The notes beneath the pieces were generated by a model. It was given only the letters and a program-made list of their open reading frames with translations, was not told where the DNA came from and ran no database searches. From Lysinibacillus_B sp050613145 (GTDB taxonomy: Bacteria; Bacillota; Bacilli; Bacillales_A; Planococcaceae), in NCBI RefSeq assembly GCF_050613145.1, contig NZ_CP192507.1:1240001-1304000 (forward strand): DNA of 64,000 nucleotides, written 5' to 3'. Each line of letters starts with the position of its first letter. Positions within the stretch are counted from its first letter, which is position 1. This document shows, piece by piece, positions 24,727 through 34,346 of the stretch. A program made the position numbers and the translations under genes.

Positions 24727-25503
24727 ATGAGCTATGAAGTAAAACTAGAAGCATTTACAGGTCCACTCGATTTATTATTACATTTAATTCACCGATTGGA
24801 AATTGATATATACGATATCCCAATGGCTGAGCTCACAGCACAATACATTGAACATATACATGCTATGCAGGAATTAGAATTAAATGAAGCAAGTGAATAC
24901 TTAGTGATGGCGGCGACGTTACTTGCGATTAAAAGTCGTATGTTGCTACCCATTCATGAAGGTGAAATCGAAGAGACGGACTTTATAGAAGATGGTCCTG
25001 ACCCTCGTGAAGAGCTTGTATCACGCTTAATCGAGTATAAAAAGTATAAGGAAGCAGCGTCTACCTTACAAACATTAGAAGAACAACGTGCACAAGTGTA
25101 TACTCGTCCACCAGCAGATCTTTCAGAATACACTCCGACTGAATCATCTATACTATTTGAAACAGATGTCAATGTGTATGACATGTTATCAGCGTTTCAA
25201 AAACTAATACGTCGTAAGCAATTAAAAAAACCATTAACCACGCGTGTGGCGAGACAAGAAATTTCTATTAAGGATCATATGTTTGCGGTCGTGAATCGGT
25301 TGAAGGTAAGCGGTGGTCGTATGACATTTATGCAATTATTCCCGTATGAGGATAAACAAACATTAATCGTCACGTTTTTATCATTACTTGAATTGATGAA
25401 ACGCCAAGTCGTTTTTGTAGAGCAATCCAATAATTTCGAAGAACTAACCGTATTACTACAAAAGGAGGAAATTGGCGATGGACTCGAAGAACTTGATGAG
25501 TAG
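24727..25503 (+). CDS. scpA: ScpA, condensin kleisin subunit
   Basis: 258 aa from ATG 24727 with CAGGTGG upstream. The N-terminal kleisin start YEVKLEAFTGPLDLLLHLIHR binds the Smc neck, and the C-terminal winged helix binds the Smc head. ScpA, ScpB and Smc form the SMC complex that compacts and segregates the chromosome. It overlaps scpB by 26 bp. Confidence 0.96.
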   Translation: MSYEVKLEAFTGPLDLLLHLIHRLEIDIYDIPMAELTAQYIEHIHAMQELELNEASEYLVMAATLLAIKSRMLLPIHEGEIEETDFIEDGPDPREELVSRLIEYKKYKEAASTLQTLEEQRAQVYTRPPADLSEYTPTESSILFETDVNVYDMLSAFQKLIRRKQLKKPLTTRVARQEISIKDHMFAVVNRLKVSGGRMTFMQLFPYEDKQTLIVTFLSLLELMKRQVVFVEQSNNFEELTVLLQKEEIGDGLEELDE

Positions 25504-26059
25504 AATTGAAGCATTATTATTTGTTGCGGGAGATGATGGTATAACAGCGCGCCAACTTGCACAATATTTAGAAGTAGAGGTGATGGATATTGAAGCAGGA
25601 TTAAGTGAGCTTGAGACGAAATATAATGAAGCAGAAGAGCATGGGATTACGATTAAACAACTTGCAGGTACATACCAATTGACGACAAAGCAGTCGGTTG
25701 CGGAAACACTTCAAAAACTTGTGGAAAACCCAACGAGTCAAGTGTTAACAACAGCCTCTCTGGAAGTACTTGCAATTATAGCATATAAGCAGCCAATTAC
25801 ACGTGCAGAAGTGGAAGATTTACGCGGAGTGAAGAGTGAACGTCCCATTCAAACGCTCGTATCAAAAGCACTCGTGCAAGAAGTAGGGCGTGCGGAAGGA
25901 ACAGGACGGGCTATTCTTTACGGTACGACAAAGGAGTTTTTAAACTACTTTGGCTTGAAAAATATTTCGGAGCTACCCCCTCTACCAACGGAGGAATCAG
26001 AAGAAGAGGAAACGACGGATTTATTTATGACGAAATTCCAAGAAGCATTTAACGAATAA
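25478..26059 (+). CDS. scpB: ScpB, condensin accessory subunit
   Basis: 193 aa from ATG 25478, chosen for the AAAGGAGG at 25462-25469 that lies inside scpA; a TTG at 25472 is too close to it. Two winged-helix domains are visible: IEALLFVAGDDGITARQLA and LEVLAIIAYKQPITRAEVEDLRGV, plus the C-terminal RAILYGTTKEFLNYFGL. It dimerises and binds ScpA. The acidic tail is typical. Confidence 0.96.
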   Translation: MDSKNLMSRIEALLFVAGDDGITARQLAQYLEVEVMDIEAGLSELETKYNEAEEHGITIKQLAGTYQLTTKQSVAETLQKLVENPTSQVLTTASLEVLAIIAYKQPITRAEVEDLRGVKSERPIQTLVSKALVQEVGRAEGTGRAILYGTTKEFLNYFGLKNISELPPLPTEESEEEETTDLFMTKFQEAFNE

Positions 26060-26075
26060 AATAAGGAGCGGTAAG

Positions 26076-27044
26076 TTGAAAAAACTTTTGTTTTTTTTAT
26101 TCTTGTTGTTTGTGCCAGTCAGTGTAGAAGCAGCGTCTAGTTATGCTGTAGTGGATGCGGAAACGGGACGAGTGTTGATGGGAGAAGCAGAAAATGATCG
26201 GTTCCCAATTGCCAGTTTGACAAAAATGTGGACAGCCCTTGTGGCAATTGAAGAAGGACATTTAGAGGATATGGTCACAGTGTCCAAGCGAGCCGTTTAT
26301 AGCGAAGGGTCCTCGATTTATTTAGAAGAGGGGCAACAAATCCCGTTAGAAGAATTACTGTACGGTTTAATGCTACGTTCAGGGAATGATGCAGCGACAG
26401 CCATTGCTGAACATGTGGGTGGTTCCGAAGAAGGTTTTGTGAAACTGATGAATGATAAAGCAGTATTACATGGTTTAAGTGGTACGACGTTTACCAATCC
26501 ATCAGGGCTCCACCATGAGGAACATTTGGCGACAGCTGCTGATACGGCGAGGATGCTACAAATCGCTATGAAAAATGAGACGTTCCGTAAAATTGCCTCA
26601 ACGGTTATATATAAAGGCAGTAAAACGACGTGGCAAAATAAGCATAAATTATTATCGCAAAACATTGGTGCGGTTGCAGGGAAAACGGGTTATACGAAAG
26701 TAGCAGGTCGTACACTGGCTACCTATTTTGAACGTGGTGACAAAGCGTTTGTCGTTGTGACGATCAATGAATCAAACGATTGGGAAACGCACAGATTTAT
26801 CGCCGATGCGATTGATCAACGTTACGAATCGTATACACTTGTAGAAAAAGGGGAATATCTTATTCCGAATGCGACGATTGCAATTGAGAAACCAATTACA
26901 CTGTTACTTACCGCACAAGAGCGTGGCCATATTGAGCATATGCTGATCGCACAGCGTGACTATAAAAGAGCGATATGGCACGTTAAATTAAACGATGATA
27001 TCCTGTTTTCAACAAGAGTGTCGATTAAAGAAGACAAGGGATAA
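26076..27044 (+). CDS. dacB: D-alanyl-D-alanine carboxypeptidase at the dacB position
   Basis: 322 aa from TTG 26076 (AAGGAGCGG upstream). Signal peptide about residues 1-19 (LLFFLFLLFVPVSVEAA). Penicillin-binding motifs of an S11 peptidase: SLTK, SGN and KTG (GKTGYTKVAGR). It trims the terminal D-Ala of peptidoglycan stem peptides. Location between scpB and rluB is that of B. subtilis dacB (PBP5*, spore cortex), but it is ~60 residues shorter and spmA-spmB, which normally follow, are missing, so it might instead play the dacF-type role. Symbol is positional. Confidence 0.75.
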   Translation: MKKLLFFLFLLFVPVSVEAASSYAVVDAETGRVLMGEAENDRFPIASLTKMWTALVAIEEGHLEDMVTVSKRAVYSEGSSIYLEEGQQIPLEELLYGLMLRSGNDAATAIAEHVGGSEEGFVKLMNDKAVLHGLSGTTFTNPSGLHHEEHLATAADTARMLQIAMKNETFRKIASTVIYKGSKTTWQNKHKLLSQNIGAVAGKTGYTKVAGRTLATYFERGDKAFVVVTINESNDWETHRFIADAIDQRYESYTLVEKGEYLIPNATIAIEKPITLLLTAQERGHIEHMLIAQRDYKRAIWHVKLNDDILFSTRVSIKEDKG

Positions 27045-27140
27045 CGGGATGACAGTTATTTAAAACAATAATGAATCATCCCTGTACAAGTAAACTTACT
27101 GAATTTTTAACTTCAAACTATATAGAAATAGATAGAAGGA

Positions 27141-27175
27141 GGCAAAGTCGAGTTTTGGGCTTTGTCTTTTTCTTT
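27141..27175 (+). terminator. Terminator after the carboxypeptidase gene
   Basis: GGCAAAG / CTTTGTC stem with a 12-nt loop, followed by TTTTTCTTT. The rest of the gap to rluB (27176-27319) holds only a short GC-rich dyad CACGT/ACGTG at about 27280. Confidence 0.75.
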
Positions 27176-27319
27176 AGTGAAATTTTGGTAAATGAATGGT
27201 GAAAGCTATTTCTCTTTATGTTTCCGTCAAAATGTGACATAATTTTCAACAGATTATAGGGAACAAATTAGTCTAGTCCCACGTCTAACGTGTGGCGTAA
27301 AAATCAATGAGGTGAACTT

Positions 27320-28060
27320 ATGGAAAGACTACAAAAAGTCATTGCGTACGCAGGTATTGCGTCTCGTCGTAAAGCAGAACAATTAATTACAGAAGGGAAG
27401 GTTAAAGTAAACGGCAAGGTTGTGCGTGAGCTTGGAACAAAAGTTTCCAATTCAGACACAATTGAAGTAGAAGGTGTAAAGCTTGAAAAAGAAGATAAAG
27501 TATACTTCCTACTTTATAAACCAAAAGGCTATATTTCTGCAGTAACGGACGATAAAGGACGTAAAACGGTCGTGGATATTTTGAAAAAACGCGTACCAGA
27601 GCGCGTTTTCCCAGTTGGACGTTTAGATTATGATACGACAGGCTTGTTATTATTAACAAATGATGGAGAGTTTTCATATCAGTTAACACATCCTAAATTC
27701 AAAATCGATAAAACGTACATTGCACGTGTAAAAGGTGTACCGACGATTGAAGGGTTAAAAAAATTACAGCGCGGCATTAAGCTAGAAGATGGGAAAACAG
27801 CTCCTGCGAAAGTAAGCATGACTTCATTTGACGAAAAAGCGGGCAAGGCAATCTGTGAAATTACTATCCATGAAGGTCGTAATCGTCAAGTACGCCGTAT
27901 GTTCGAAGCGATTGGTACGCCAGTTGTGAAATTAAAACGTGAGCAATTCGCCTTTTTAACATTAGGTGATTTAAATCCAGGGGAATACCGTCCACTGACA
28001 AAGCAAGAGGTGAAATGGTTACGTGTACTAGCTGAAACAGGACATGTAGATTTACACTAA
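27320..28060 (+). CDS. rluB: RluB, 23S rRNA pseudouridine synthase
   Basis: 246 aa. An N-terminal S4 domain (RLQKVIAYAGIASRRKAEQLI) precedes the RsuA/RluB-type catalytic domain with VGRLDYDTTGLLLLTNDG (catalytic Asp) and the C-terminal GRNRQVRRMFEAIG. It isomerises a uridine in the peptidyl-transferase region of 23S rRNA. B. subtilis has it directly upstream of resA, as here. Confidence 0.93.
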   Translation: MERLQKVIAYAGIASRRKAEQLITEGKVKVNGKVVRELGTKVSNSDTIEVEGVKLEKEDKVYFLLYKPKGYISAVTDDKGRKTVVDILKKRVPERVFPVGRLDYDTTGLLLLTNDGEFSYQLTHPKFKIDKTYIARVKGVPTIEGLKKLQRGIKLEDGKTAPAKVSMTSFDEKAGKAICEITIHEGRNRQVRRMFEAIGTPVVKLKREQFAFLTLGDLNPGEYRPLTKQEVKWLRVLAETGHVDLH

Positions 28061-28120
28061 ACAGTTAGTGGAAACGTTCATAAATCCTTCAAAAACCGAA
28101 GAAGGCGTCTACGCTTTCTT

Positions 28121-28129
28121 TGGTATAAT
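28121..28129 (+). promoter_or_regulatory. Extended -10 promoter candidate for resA
   Basis: TGGTATAAT gives an extended -10 (TG-N-TATAAT). It overlaps the 3' arm of an imperfect hairpin (ACCGAAGAAGGCGT) that may terminate rluB. Downstream in the leader, ATTACGC/GCGTAAT (28160-28177) forms a second hairpin ahead of the GGGAGGA ribosome binding site. Confidence 0.5.
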
Positions 28130-28199
28130 GGATGAGGGTTAAAGTCTCTGGCGGATGCCATTACGCCGAGGCGTAATCGATTAGGGAGGAATTGCGAAA

Positions 28200-28733
28200 A
28201 TGGACAAGAAGCAAAAGCGTTCCATGACACGAGGGATTATTTTAGCCCTATTAGCAATAGCTATTGGCTATACAGTTTATGCATCAGTAACAAAGGACAA
28301 AGTAGACGTACTACAAAGGGGCATGGATGCGCCTGACTTTGAAGTAATGGATTTAGAAGGCAATGTCCATCGCTTATCGGATTATAAAGGACAAGGTGTC
28401 GTTTTAAACTTCTGGGGCACATGGTGTGAGCCGTGTAAGCGTGAATTTCCTGCAATTGAACGACAATATAAAGCTTTTGAAGAGCAAGGTGTCCATGTGT
28501 TAGCTTTGAATATTGCGCAGTCTAACTTAGAAGTGAAAAACTATGTTAAGAACATGGGTATGACATTCCCTGTAGCAATTGATAAGACGAAAAGTGTCAT
28601 GACAGCTTATAACGTGACAATATTACCAGCGACGATTTTAATTAATTCGGACGGCAAGGTAGAGCAAATTATTACGGGAGAGATGTCGGAGTCGCAAATC
28701 GTGGCTCATATGGAATCGATAAAACCGGAATAG
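28200..28733 (+). CDS. resA: ResA, extracytoplasmic thioredoxin-like reductase for cytochrome c maturation
   Basis: 177 aa. N-terminal signal anchor (about residues 10-28), then a TlpA/thioredoxin fold with the redox motif Cys76-Glu-Pro-Cys79 in WGTWCEPCKREFP; the glutamate is typical of ResA. The cis-proline region TILPATILINSDGKV is present. It reduces apocytochrome c cysteines on the outside of the membrane for heme attachment by ResBC. Followed by resB after 12 bp. Confidence 0.95.
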   Translation: MDKKQKRSMTRGIILALLAIAIGYTVYASVTKDKVDVLQRGMDAPDFEVMDLEGNVHRLSDYKGQGVVLNFWGTWCEPCKREFPAIERQYKAFEEQGVHVLALNIAQSNLEVKNYVKNMGMTFPVAIDKTKSVMTAYNVTILPATILINSDGKVEQIITGEMSESQIVAHMESIKPE

Positions 28734-28745
28734 GAGTTTTACGAC

Positions 28746-30407
28746 ATGGAAAAGGAAAAAATAAGGTGTGAATGTGGCCACGAAAATCCTATCGGTACGA
28801 AACTCTGCGCGGTATGTGGACGCGCATTAACCGAAGAAGAGCAGCAAAAGAAACTTGCGGATATGCGTTACGATGGGATTGCCATTCGTTCAAAAACATA
28901 TAACAAATCGATTATTGATAAAATTTGGAACTTTTTCTCGAGCGTAAAGGTCGGGATTGCGTTAATTATTACCAATTTAATTGCTGCTTCCATTGGTACG
29001 ATTTTACCCCAAGAGTTTTATATTAATGCAGCGACAGAAGAAGCGAAGAAGATTTATTATACAGACCTGTACGGTACGTTTGGAACAATTTATTATAATT
29101 TAGGCTTATCGGATGTTTATTCTTCATGGTGGTTCCAAATTTTAGTAGCGATGCTCGGTGTATCAATTATTATCGCGAGTATTGATCGCGGTGTGCCTCT
29201 ACATAAGTCCCTTAAAAATCAGCGTGTGAAACGCCATGCGAACTTTATGAAGCGTCAGCGTGTCATTGCAGAAGGGAAACCAACTGTAGCACAAGCCAAT
29301 ACGCTTGAATTAGCAGAACAAAAGTTAAAAGGGCTTCGTTATAATGTGCGCCGAGAAGGAAATGCATTAATGGCGGAGAAAAATCGTTTGTCGCGTTACG
29401 GTCCTTATATTAATCACTTAGGGTTAATCATTTTCTTAGTTGGCGTGATGTTGCGTCTAGTACCAGGCTTCCACGTCGATGAATCGATTTGGGTGGCAGA
29501 AGGAGAATTACGTGCTGTGCCTGGAATGGATGGATATTTCATCTATAATGAAGACTTCATTTTAGAAACACATGAGGGGCAAGCACAAGGAGAACAACTG
29601 AAACAAGGTGTCAACGTTGTGGCGAAAAACTTCCAGACAGATGCCATTCTGTATAAGCAAGCAGAAGGTTCATTGCCAGGACAAATTGATAATTTAGAAG
29701 AAGTAAAATCATATGAAATCCGTGTCAATCATCCGTTAAAGCATGAGGGATATGCGTTTTATCAAATGGACTACAGCTTAAATGAATTACATAAAATGCG
29801 ATTTGCTTTAACGAATAAAGCAACGGAAGAATCACTAGGAGACATTGTCATTGATTTAACAAATCCTGACACAGTCTATGAAATCGATGCCAATACAAAA
29901 GTAGAAATACTTTCATATGTACCGGATTTTGATGGCTTTAAAGATGGTGAACCGCAAACAGCTTCCCCATCACCGAACAACCCGGCGTTTATTTTCCGTA
30001 TGTATACACCAGAAACACCAGAAGGGGAAACAAGTTTTGTTGCGATTAAAAATACATTAGAGCCACTTGGTGAAAATGCATACAAGATGAGTTTCCAAAA
30101 CATCGAAACACGCGATAAAACAGGTTTAACGATTCGTAAAGATAGTACGATTCCCATTTTATTTGTCGGTGGTTTTATCTTTATGCTCGGTGTAGTGATT
30201 GGCTCGTACTGGGCACATCGCCGTGTCTGGATTGAAGAGCTTGAAGATGGCACAATCCGTCTTGCTGCACATACAAACAAAAACTGGTTTGGTATTAAGA
30301 AAGAGTTAGATGCCTTAACGGAGTTTGCGCATCTGCCAGCATATGCGGATCAGGTGGATTTAGAGAAAGAGAAGGAAAAAGAAAAGGAAGGTGACAACAC
30401 CTTATGA
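28746..30407 (+). CDS. resB: ResB, cytochrome c biogenesis protein
   Basis: 553 aa. A short N-terminal zinc-ribbon-like segment (CECGHENPIGTKLCAVCGR) also occurs in B. subtilis ResB. Three membrane helices near residues 60-80, 125-145 and 220-240 precede a large extracytoplasmic domain, and a fourth lies near 470-490. With ResC it forms the system II (Ccs) heme delivery and ligation complex. The highly charged C-terminus ends EKEKEKEG. It overlaps resC by 4 bp (ATGA). Confidence 0.95.
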   Translation: MEKEKIRCECGHENPIGTKLCAVCGRALTEEEQQKKLADMRYDGIAIRSKTYNKSIIDKIWNFFSSVKVGIALIITNLIAASIGTILPQEFYINAATEEAKKIYYTDLYGTFGTIYYNLGLSDVYSSWWFQILVAMLGVSIIIASIDRGVPLHKSLKNQRVKRHANFMKRQRVIAEGKPTVAQANTLELAEQKLKGLRYNVRREGNALMAEKNRLSRYGPYINHLGLIIFLVGVMLRLVPGFHVDESIWVAEGELRAVPGMDGYFIYNEDFILETHEGQAQGEQLKQGVNVVAKNFQTDAILYKQAEGSLPGQIDNLEEVKSYEIRVNHPLKHEGYAFYQMDYSLNELHKMRFALTNKATEESLGDIVIDLTNPDTVYEIDANTKVEILSYVPDFDGFKDGEPQTASPSPNNPAFIFRMYTPETPEGETSFVAIKNTLEPLGENAYKMSFQNIETRDKTGLTIRKDSTIPILFVGGFIFMLGVVIGSYWAHRRVWIEELEDGTIRLAAHTNKNWFGIKKELDALTEFAHLPAYADQVDLEKEKEKEKEGDNTL

Positions 30408-31618
30408 GTTTAATCGAGGTGAGTGATAAGCTCTTATATGTAGCGTTTATGTGTTACTTAATTGCAACATTTTTATTTGGTGGTGCAATTAAGCCAGCGA
30501 AAGCAAATGTGCCAAAGCGTGCTGGGAAATGGGGTACATTAGCGATTGCGATTACGATTATTGGTTTCTTATCGCATTTAGGTTACTTTATTACACGTTG
30601 GATGTACACAGGTCACGCACCTGTAAGTAATATGTTTGAATTTACAACAGCATTCGGCATGTTCTTAGTATTTTCATTTATTATTATTTATTCCATGTAT
30701 AAAGTATCGGCGTTGGGAGTTGTAGCATTACCGATTGCTATTTTAATTATCGGTTATGCAGCGATGTTCCCATCAGAAACAAGTCCGCTTGTACCATCAT
30801 TACAATCTGACTTTTTAGCCGTTCACGTTATTACAGCAGCGCTTGGTCAATCGATTTTAGCTATTTCTGCTGTTGCAGGGATTCTTTACTTATTAAAAGC
30901 TGTTGATGTATCGAAAAAATCAAAAGAGCGCGTTTGGTTAGAAGCGGTTATGTATGTTTGTGTGATTGTGGTTGGTTTCGTGATCGCATCGGTAACATTT
31001 AATGCAATGGGTGTTGAAAGAACATACCAATTTGTCAATAATGAAGGTGCTGTCACGACTGAAACGTACAATATGCCAACATTATTTATGTTTGAAGATG
31101 CTGTGCAAGTAGAGAAAAATGCGGATGGTCAGTACGTTGAAACAACTGAACAAAATTTAGGCTTCATTCAATTACCACCGTTATTTGATTCACGTCAATT
31201 TACAATTGTGTCATGGTCTATTTTATTCGGCTCAGTCCTTTATGGATTACTCCGTTTAATTGGTCGCCGTAGCATTACAAGTATGGTGCAGCCGCTTGTG
31301 AAACGTGTCGATTTAACACTAGTTGATGAAATTGGTTACCGCTCGGTGTTAATCGGTTTCCCTGTCTTCACACTTGGTGCATTAATTTTTGCGATGATGT
31401 GGGCACAAATTGCATGGGGACGCTATTGGGGCTGGGACCCAAAAGAAGTATGGGCTCTAATTACATGGTTATTTTATGCAGCTTTCCTTCACCTGCGCCT
31501 GTCTAAAGGTTGGGAAGGTAAAAAATCTGCCTGGTTAGCGATTGTTGGTTTTGTTATCGTTATGTTTAACCTTGTAGCTGTTAACTTAATCATTGCTGGT
31601 CTACACTCTTATGCATAA
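30404..31618 (+). CDS. resC: ResC, cytochrome c assembly protein (CcsA-like)
   Basis: 404 aa, about eight membrane segments. The family's tryptophan-rich heme-handling motif is visible as WAQIAWGRYWGWDPKEVWALITWL, with flanking histidines such as SHLGYF and HAPVSNMFEF. Partner of ResB in heme transport and attachment. It closes the resABC unit; a terminator-like hairpin separates it from resD, which also has its own leader. Confidence 0.96.
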   Translation: MSLIEVSDKLLYVAFMCYLIATFLFGGAIKPAKANVPKRAGKWGTLAIAITIIGFLSHLGYFITRWMYTGHAPVSNMFEFTTAFGMFLVFSFIIIYSMYKVSALGVVALPIAILIIGYAAMFPSETSPLVPSLQSDFLAVHVITAALGQSILAISAVAGILYLLKAVDVSKKSKERVWLEAVMYVCVIVVGFVIASVTFNAMGVERTYQFVNNEGAVTTETYNMPTLFMFEDAVQVEKNADGQYVETTEQNLGFIQLPPLFDSRQFTIVSWSILFGSVLYGLLRLIGRRSITSMVQPLVKRVDLTLVDEIGYRSVLIGFPVFTLGALIFAMMWAQIAWGRYWGWDPKEVWALITWLFYAAFLHLRLSKGWEGKKSAWLAIVGFVIVMFNLVAVNLIIAGLHSYA

Positions 31619-31637
31619 TGCAGCGTAAATAAAGGAC

Positions 31638-31668
31638 AAGGAGCCGCGTTTGCTGCTCCTTTTCTTTT
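31638..31668 (+). terminator. Terminator after resC
   Basis: AAGGAGC / GCTCCTT stem with a 10-nt loop, followed by TTTCTTTTC. Read-through to resD is possible. Confidence 0.65.
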
Positions 31669-31729
31669 CATTTCCTACCTGAAATTGTACAATAGAGAAT
31701 AGAGAAAGATTGAAAGGGGATTCATACTA

Positions 31730-32446
31730 GTGTCTGAAAATATTTCTGTATTAGTGGTAGATGACGAAGATCGTATTCGCCGCCTATTAAAAATGTATCT
31801 TGAACGTGAAGGGTATACAGTAGATGAGGCGGAAAATGGAGAAGAAGCAATCGAAAAAGTATTCGAAAATGACTATCATTGTATTCTTTTAGATATTATG
31901 ATGCCGGAAAAAGACGGCTTACAAGTTTGTGAAGAAATTCGTGAAAAGAAAACAACACCAATTATTTTATTAACAGCAAAAGGTGAGGAAGCAAACCGTG
32001 TACAAGGCTTCGAGCTTGGCGCGGATGATTATATTGTGAAACCGTTCAGCCCACGTGAAGTCGTGTTACGTGTCAAGGCGATTTTACGTCGTTCGGCTGC
32101 ATTTTCGCCGGTATCAAATGCAACGACGTCAAAAGATTTAGTGGTGTTCCCACATCTTACAATTGACCATGATGCACACCGCGTAACAGCGGAAGGGACA
32201 GAAGTCAATTTAACGCCGAAAGAGTATGAGTTACTATACTTCCTAGCGAAATCTCCTGATAAAGTATTTGACCGTGAACAATTACTAAAAGAGGTTTGGC
32301 ACTATGACTTCTTCGGTGACTTACGTACAGTAGACACGCATGTAAAGCGTTTACGTGAAAAGTTAAACCGCGTCTCTGAAAATGCGGCGAAAATGATCGT
32401 AACCGTTTGGGGTGTCGGCTATAAATTCGAGGTCGTGAATGAATAG
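31730..32446 (+). CDS. resD: ResD, response regulator
   Basis: 238 aa, start GTG 31730 with AAAGGGGAT upstream. Receiver domain about residues 1-120 with the acidic pair DDED, phosphoacceptor Asp in CILLDIMMPEKDG and the lysine in DYIVKPFSPRE; an OmpR-type winged helix follows (about 140-236, NLTPKEYELLYFLAKSPDKVFDREQLL). It controls aerobic/anaerobic respiration genes, including resABC in B. subtilis. It overlaps resE by 8 bp. Confidence 0.96.
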   Translation: MSENISVLVVDDEDRIRRLLKMYLEREGYTVDEAENGEEAIEKVFENDYHCILLDIMMPEKDGLQVCEEIREKKTTPIILLTAKGEEANRVQGFELGADDYIVKPFSPREVVLRVKAILRRSAAFSPVSNATTSKDLVVFPHLTIDHDAHRVTAEGTEVNLTPKEYELLYFLAKSPDKVFDREQLLKEVWHYDFFGDLRTVDTHVKRLREKLNRVSENAAKMIVTVWGVGYKFEVVNE

Positions 32447-34214
32447 AATATGGAATAGTATTGTCGGGAAGCTATGGGTAACCATATTGCTTCTCGTTTC
32501 ATTTGTCCTTTTTATTTTCACGGTATTTATGCTGGAGTTTTTAGAGAATTATCATAATGAGCAAGCGGAAAGTTCGCTGCAACAAACCGCATCTGCCATT
32601 GCCAGTATCGTAGATGAGCATGGGGCTGGGCAATCACCAACGCAAATTATTAAAGATATACTCGATTATCATACAAATGCATTAATTGTGAACCCTCCTG
32701 GTAAAATTGAGTCTGCCATTCAAGAAGGGATTAATCAAGAAAAAATTCAGCATGCGATTTTAGAAAATGAAGCGTTTCAACACATTTATGAAACAGATGA
32801 CCCGATTTTAAAGGAAATTATTTTGCCATCACAAACAGAAGAAGAGAAAATGGAGTCGTATGTTGTGCTGGGCTTTCCGTTAAAATCAGAAGATGAGTTG
32901 CATGGGGCAGTCTTTATTTATCAAAATCCTGCAGCGATGCATGAAACGAGTCAGCAAACAACAAAGCTAGTCTTTATTGCGGCATTCATTGCCTTTTTAT
33001 TAACAACATTTTTTGCCTTTTTCTTATCAAGTCGTATTACGTATCCACTTCGCCAAATGCGAGAGCATGCATTTCAATTATCAAAAGGGCGATTTGATTC
33101 ACAAGTGCCAACGAAACAAAATGGTGATGAAATCGGTCAACTTGCTGTCGCATTTAATCAAATGGGGCGTCAGTTAAAGCATCATTTGGAAGTGATTAAT
33201 CAAGAAAAAGAGCAATTATCGAGCATTTTGACATCGATGACGGATGCTGTCATTACATTTAATCGGGATCGTACCATTTTAGTTAGTAACCCACCTGCAG
33301 AAAAGCTACTACAAAAGTGGTTTATTAGTAAAGGGAGCCAAAGTGCACGACCAATCCCAGCTGAAATTTATCATATGCTCGATCATGTGCTTGATTTGGA
33401 GGATAAGATTGAGGAAGATCTCGAAATGGTTGGCTCTTACTATAGCATTACGATTTCGCCTTTATATAGCGGAGAGTCTATTCGGGGTGCGGTGGCGGTG
33501 ATACGAGATAAAACAGACCAGCATCGCTTAGAAAAGTTACGCTCAGACTTTATCGCTAATGTATCGCATGAATTGCGTACACCGATTGCGATGCTCCAAG
33601 GCTACTCTGAAGCAATTTTAGATGACGTTGTGCAGTCGGAAGAAGAGCGCAATGAAATGATTCGCGTTATTTATGATGAATCGAAGCGGATGGGACGTCT
33701 TGTGACCGATTTACTTGACCTTGCTCGTATGGAATCGGGACATTTGCGCTTATATAAAGAGGAAGTACCAATCGTAGTAGTACTCGAACGCATGACGCAA
33801 AAGTTTATGCAAGTTGCAAAAGAAAAACACATTCATTTACAGTTTGCTTCAGAGCTACCAGAGGATGTGCTCATTTCATTAGATGAAGATCGCATTGAGC
33901 AAGTATTAACGAATTTAATTGATAATGCGATTCGTCATACACCAGCAGAGGGAACGGTAACCGTAGCACTCACAAATGAATTATCGTACGCGAAAATTTC
34001 AGTAAGTGATACAGGGATAGGTATACCAAAAGACGATCTTCCTTATGTATTTGAACGTTTCTATAAAGCAGATAAGGCGCGTACTCGCTCAAAAGGTGGT
34101 ACAGGTCTTGGGCTTGCCATTACACGAAATATTGTAGAAGCGCACGGAGGAAATATAAAAGTGGAGAGTGTCGAAAAGCAAGGGACAGTATTTACGTTTT
34201 ATTTACCGATGTAA
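32439..34214 (+). CDS. resE: ResE, sensor histidine kinase
   Basis: 591 aa. Two membrane helices (about residues 10-32 and 170-192) bracket an extracytoplasmic sensor region; then HAMP (about 193-245), PAS (about 255-360), HisKA with the phosphorylated His in NVSHELRTPI, and the HATPase with N box DNAIRHTP, DTGIGIP and GTGLGLAI. It phosphorylates ResD in response to oxygen limitation or NO-related signals. Confidence 0.96.
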   Translation: MNRIWNSIVGKLWVTILLLVSFVLFIFTVFMLEFLENYHNEQAESSLQQTASAIASIVDEHGAGQSPTQIIKDILDYHTNALIVNPPGKIESAIQEGINQEKIQHAILENEAFQHIYETDDPILKEIILPSQTEEEKMESYVVLGFPLKSEDELHGAVFIYQNPAAMHETSQQTTKLVFIAAFIAFLLTTFFAFFLSSRITYPLRQMREHAFQLSKGRFDSQVPTKQNGDEIGQLAVAFNQMGRQLKHHLEVINQEKEQLSSILTSMTDAVITFNRDRTILVSNPPAEKLLQKWFISKGSQSARPIPAEIYHMLDHVLDLEDKIEEDLEMVGSYYSITISPLYSGESIRGAVAVIRDKTDQHRLEKLRSDFIANVSHELRTPIAMLQGYSEAILDDVVQSEEERNEMIRVIYDESKRMGRLVTDLLDLARMESGHLRLYKEEVPIVVVLERMTQKFMQVAKEKHIHLQFASELPEDVLISLDEDRIEQVLTNLIDNAIRHTPAEGTVTVALTNELSYAKISVSDTGIGIPKDDLPYVFERFYKADKARTRSKGGTGLGLAITRNIVEAHGGNIKVESVEKQGTVFTFYLPM

Positions 34215-34221
34215 TATAGTA

Positions 34222-34257
34222 AAAGGTAGGGTATTGTTTATATCCTATCTTTTTTAT
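34222..34257 (+). terminator. Terminator after resE
   Basis: AAAGGTAGGGTAT pairs with ATATCCTATCTTT, followed by a T-run. Confidence 0.8.
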
Positions 34258-34292
34258 TGGCGAGAGATCGGGTATTTGGATGACGAGCCATT

Positions 34293-34318
34293 TGAAACTT
34301 TCATAATTTACATACGAC
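34293..34318 (+). promoter_or_regulatory. ECF-type (sigma-X autoregulatory) promoter candidate
   Basis: TGAAAC (34293-34298), a 16-bp spacer and CGAC (34315-34318) match the extracytoplasmic-function promoter pattern (-35 TGWAAC, -10 CGWC) of SigX/SigW. It lies 28 bp upstream of the sigX start. Confidence 0.65.
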
Positions 34319-34346
34319 TAATTCTATAAGAACGGGGGTGGGATGG

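Noticed and set aside
28746..28830. Zinc-ribbon at the ResB N-terminus as a novel fusion
   Set aside because: The same CxC...CxxC segment is, from memory, part of B. subtilis ResB, so it is ordinary.
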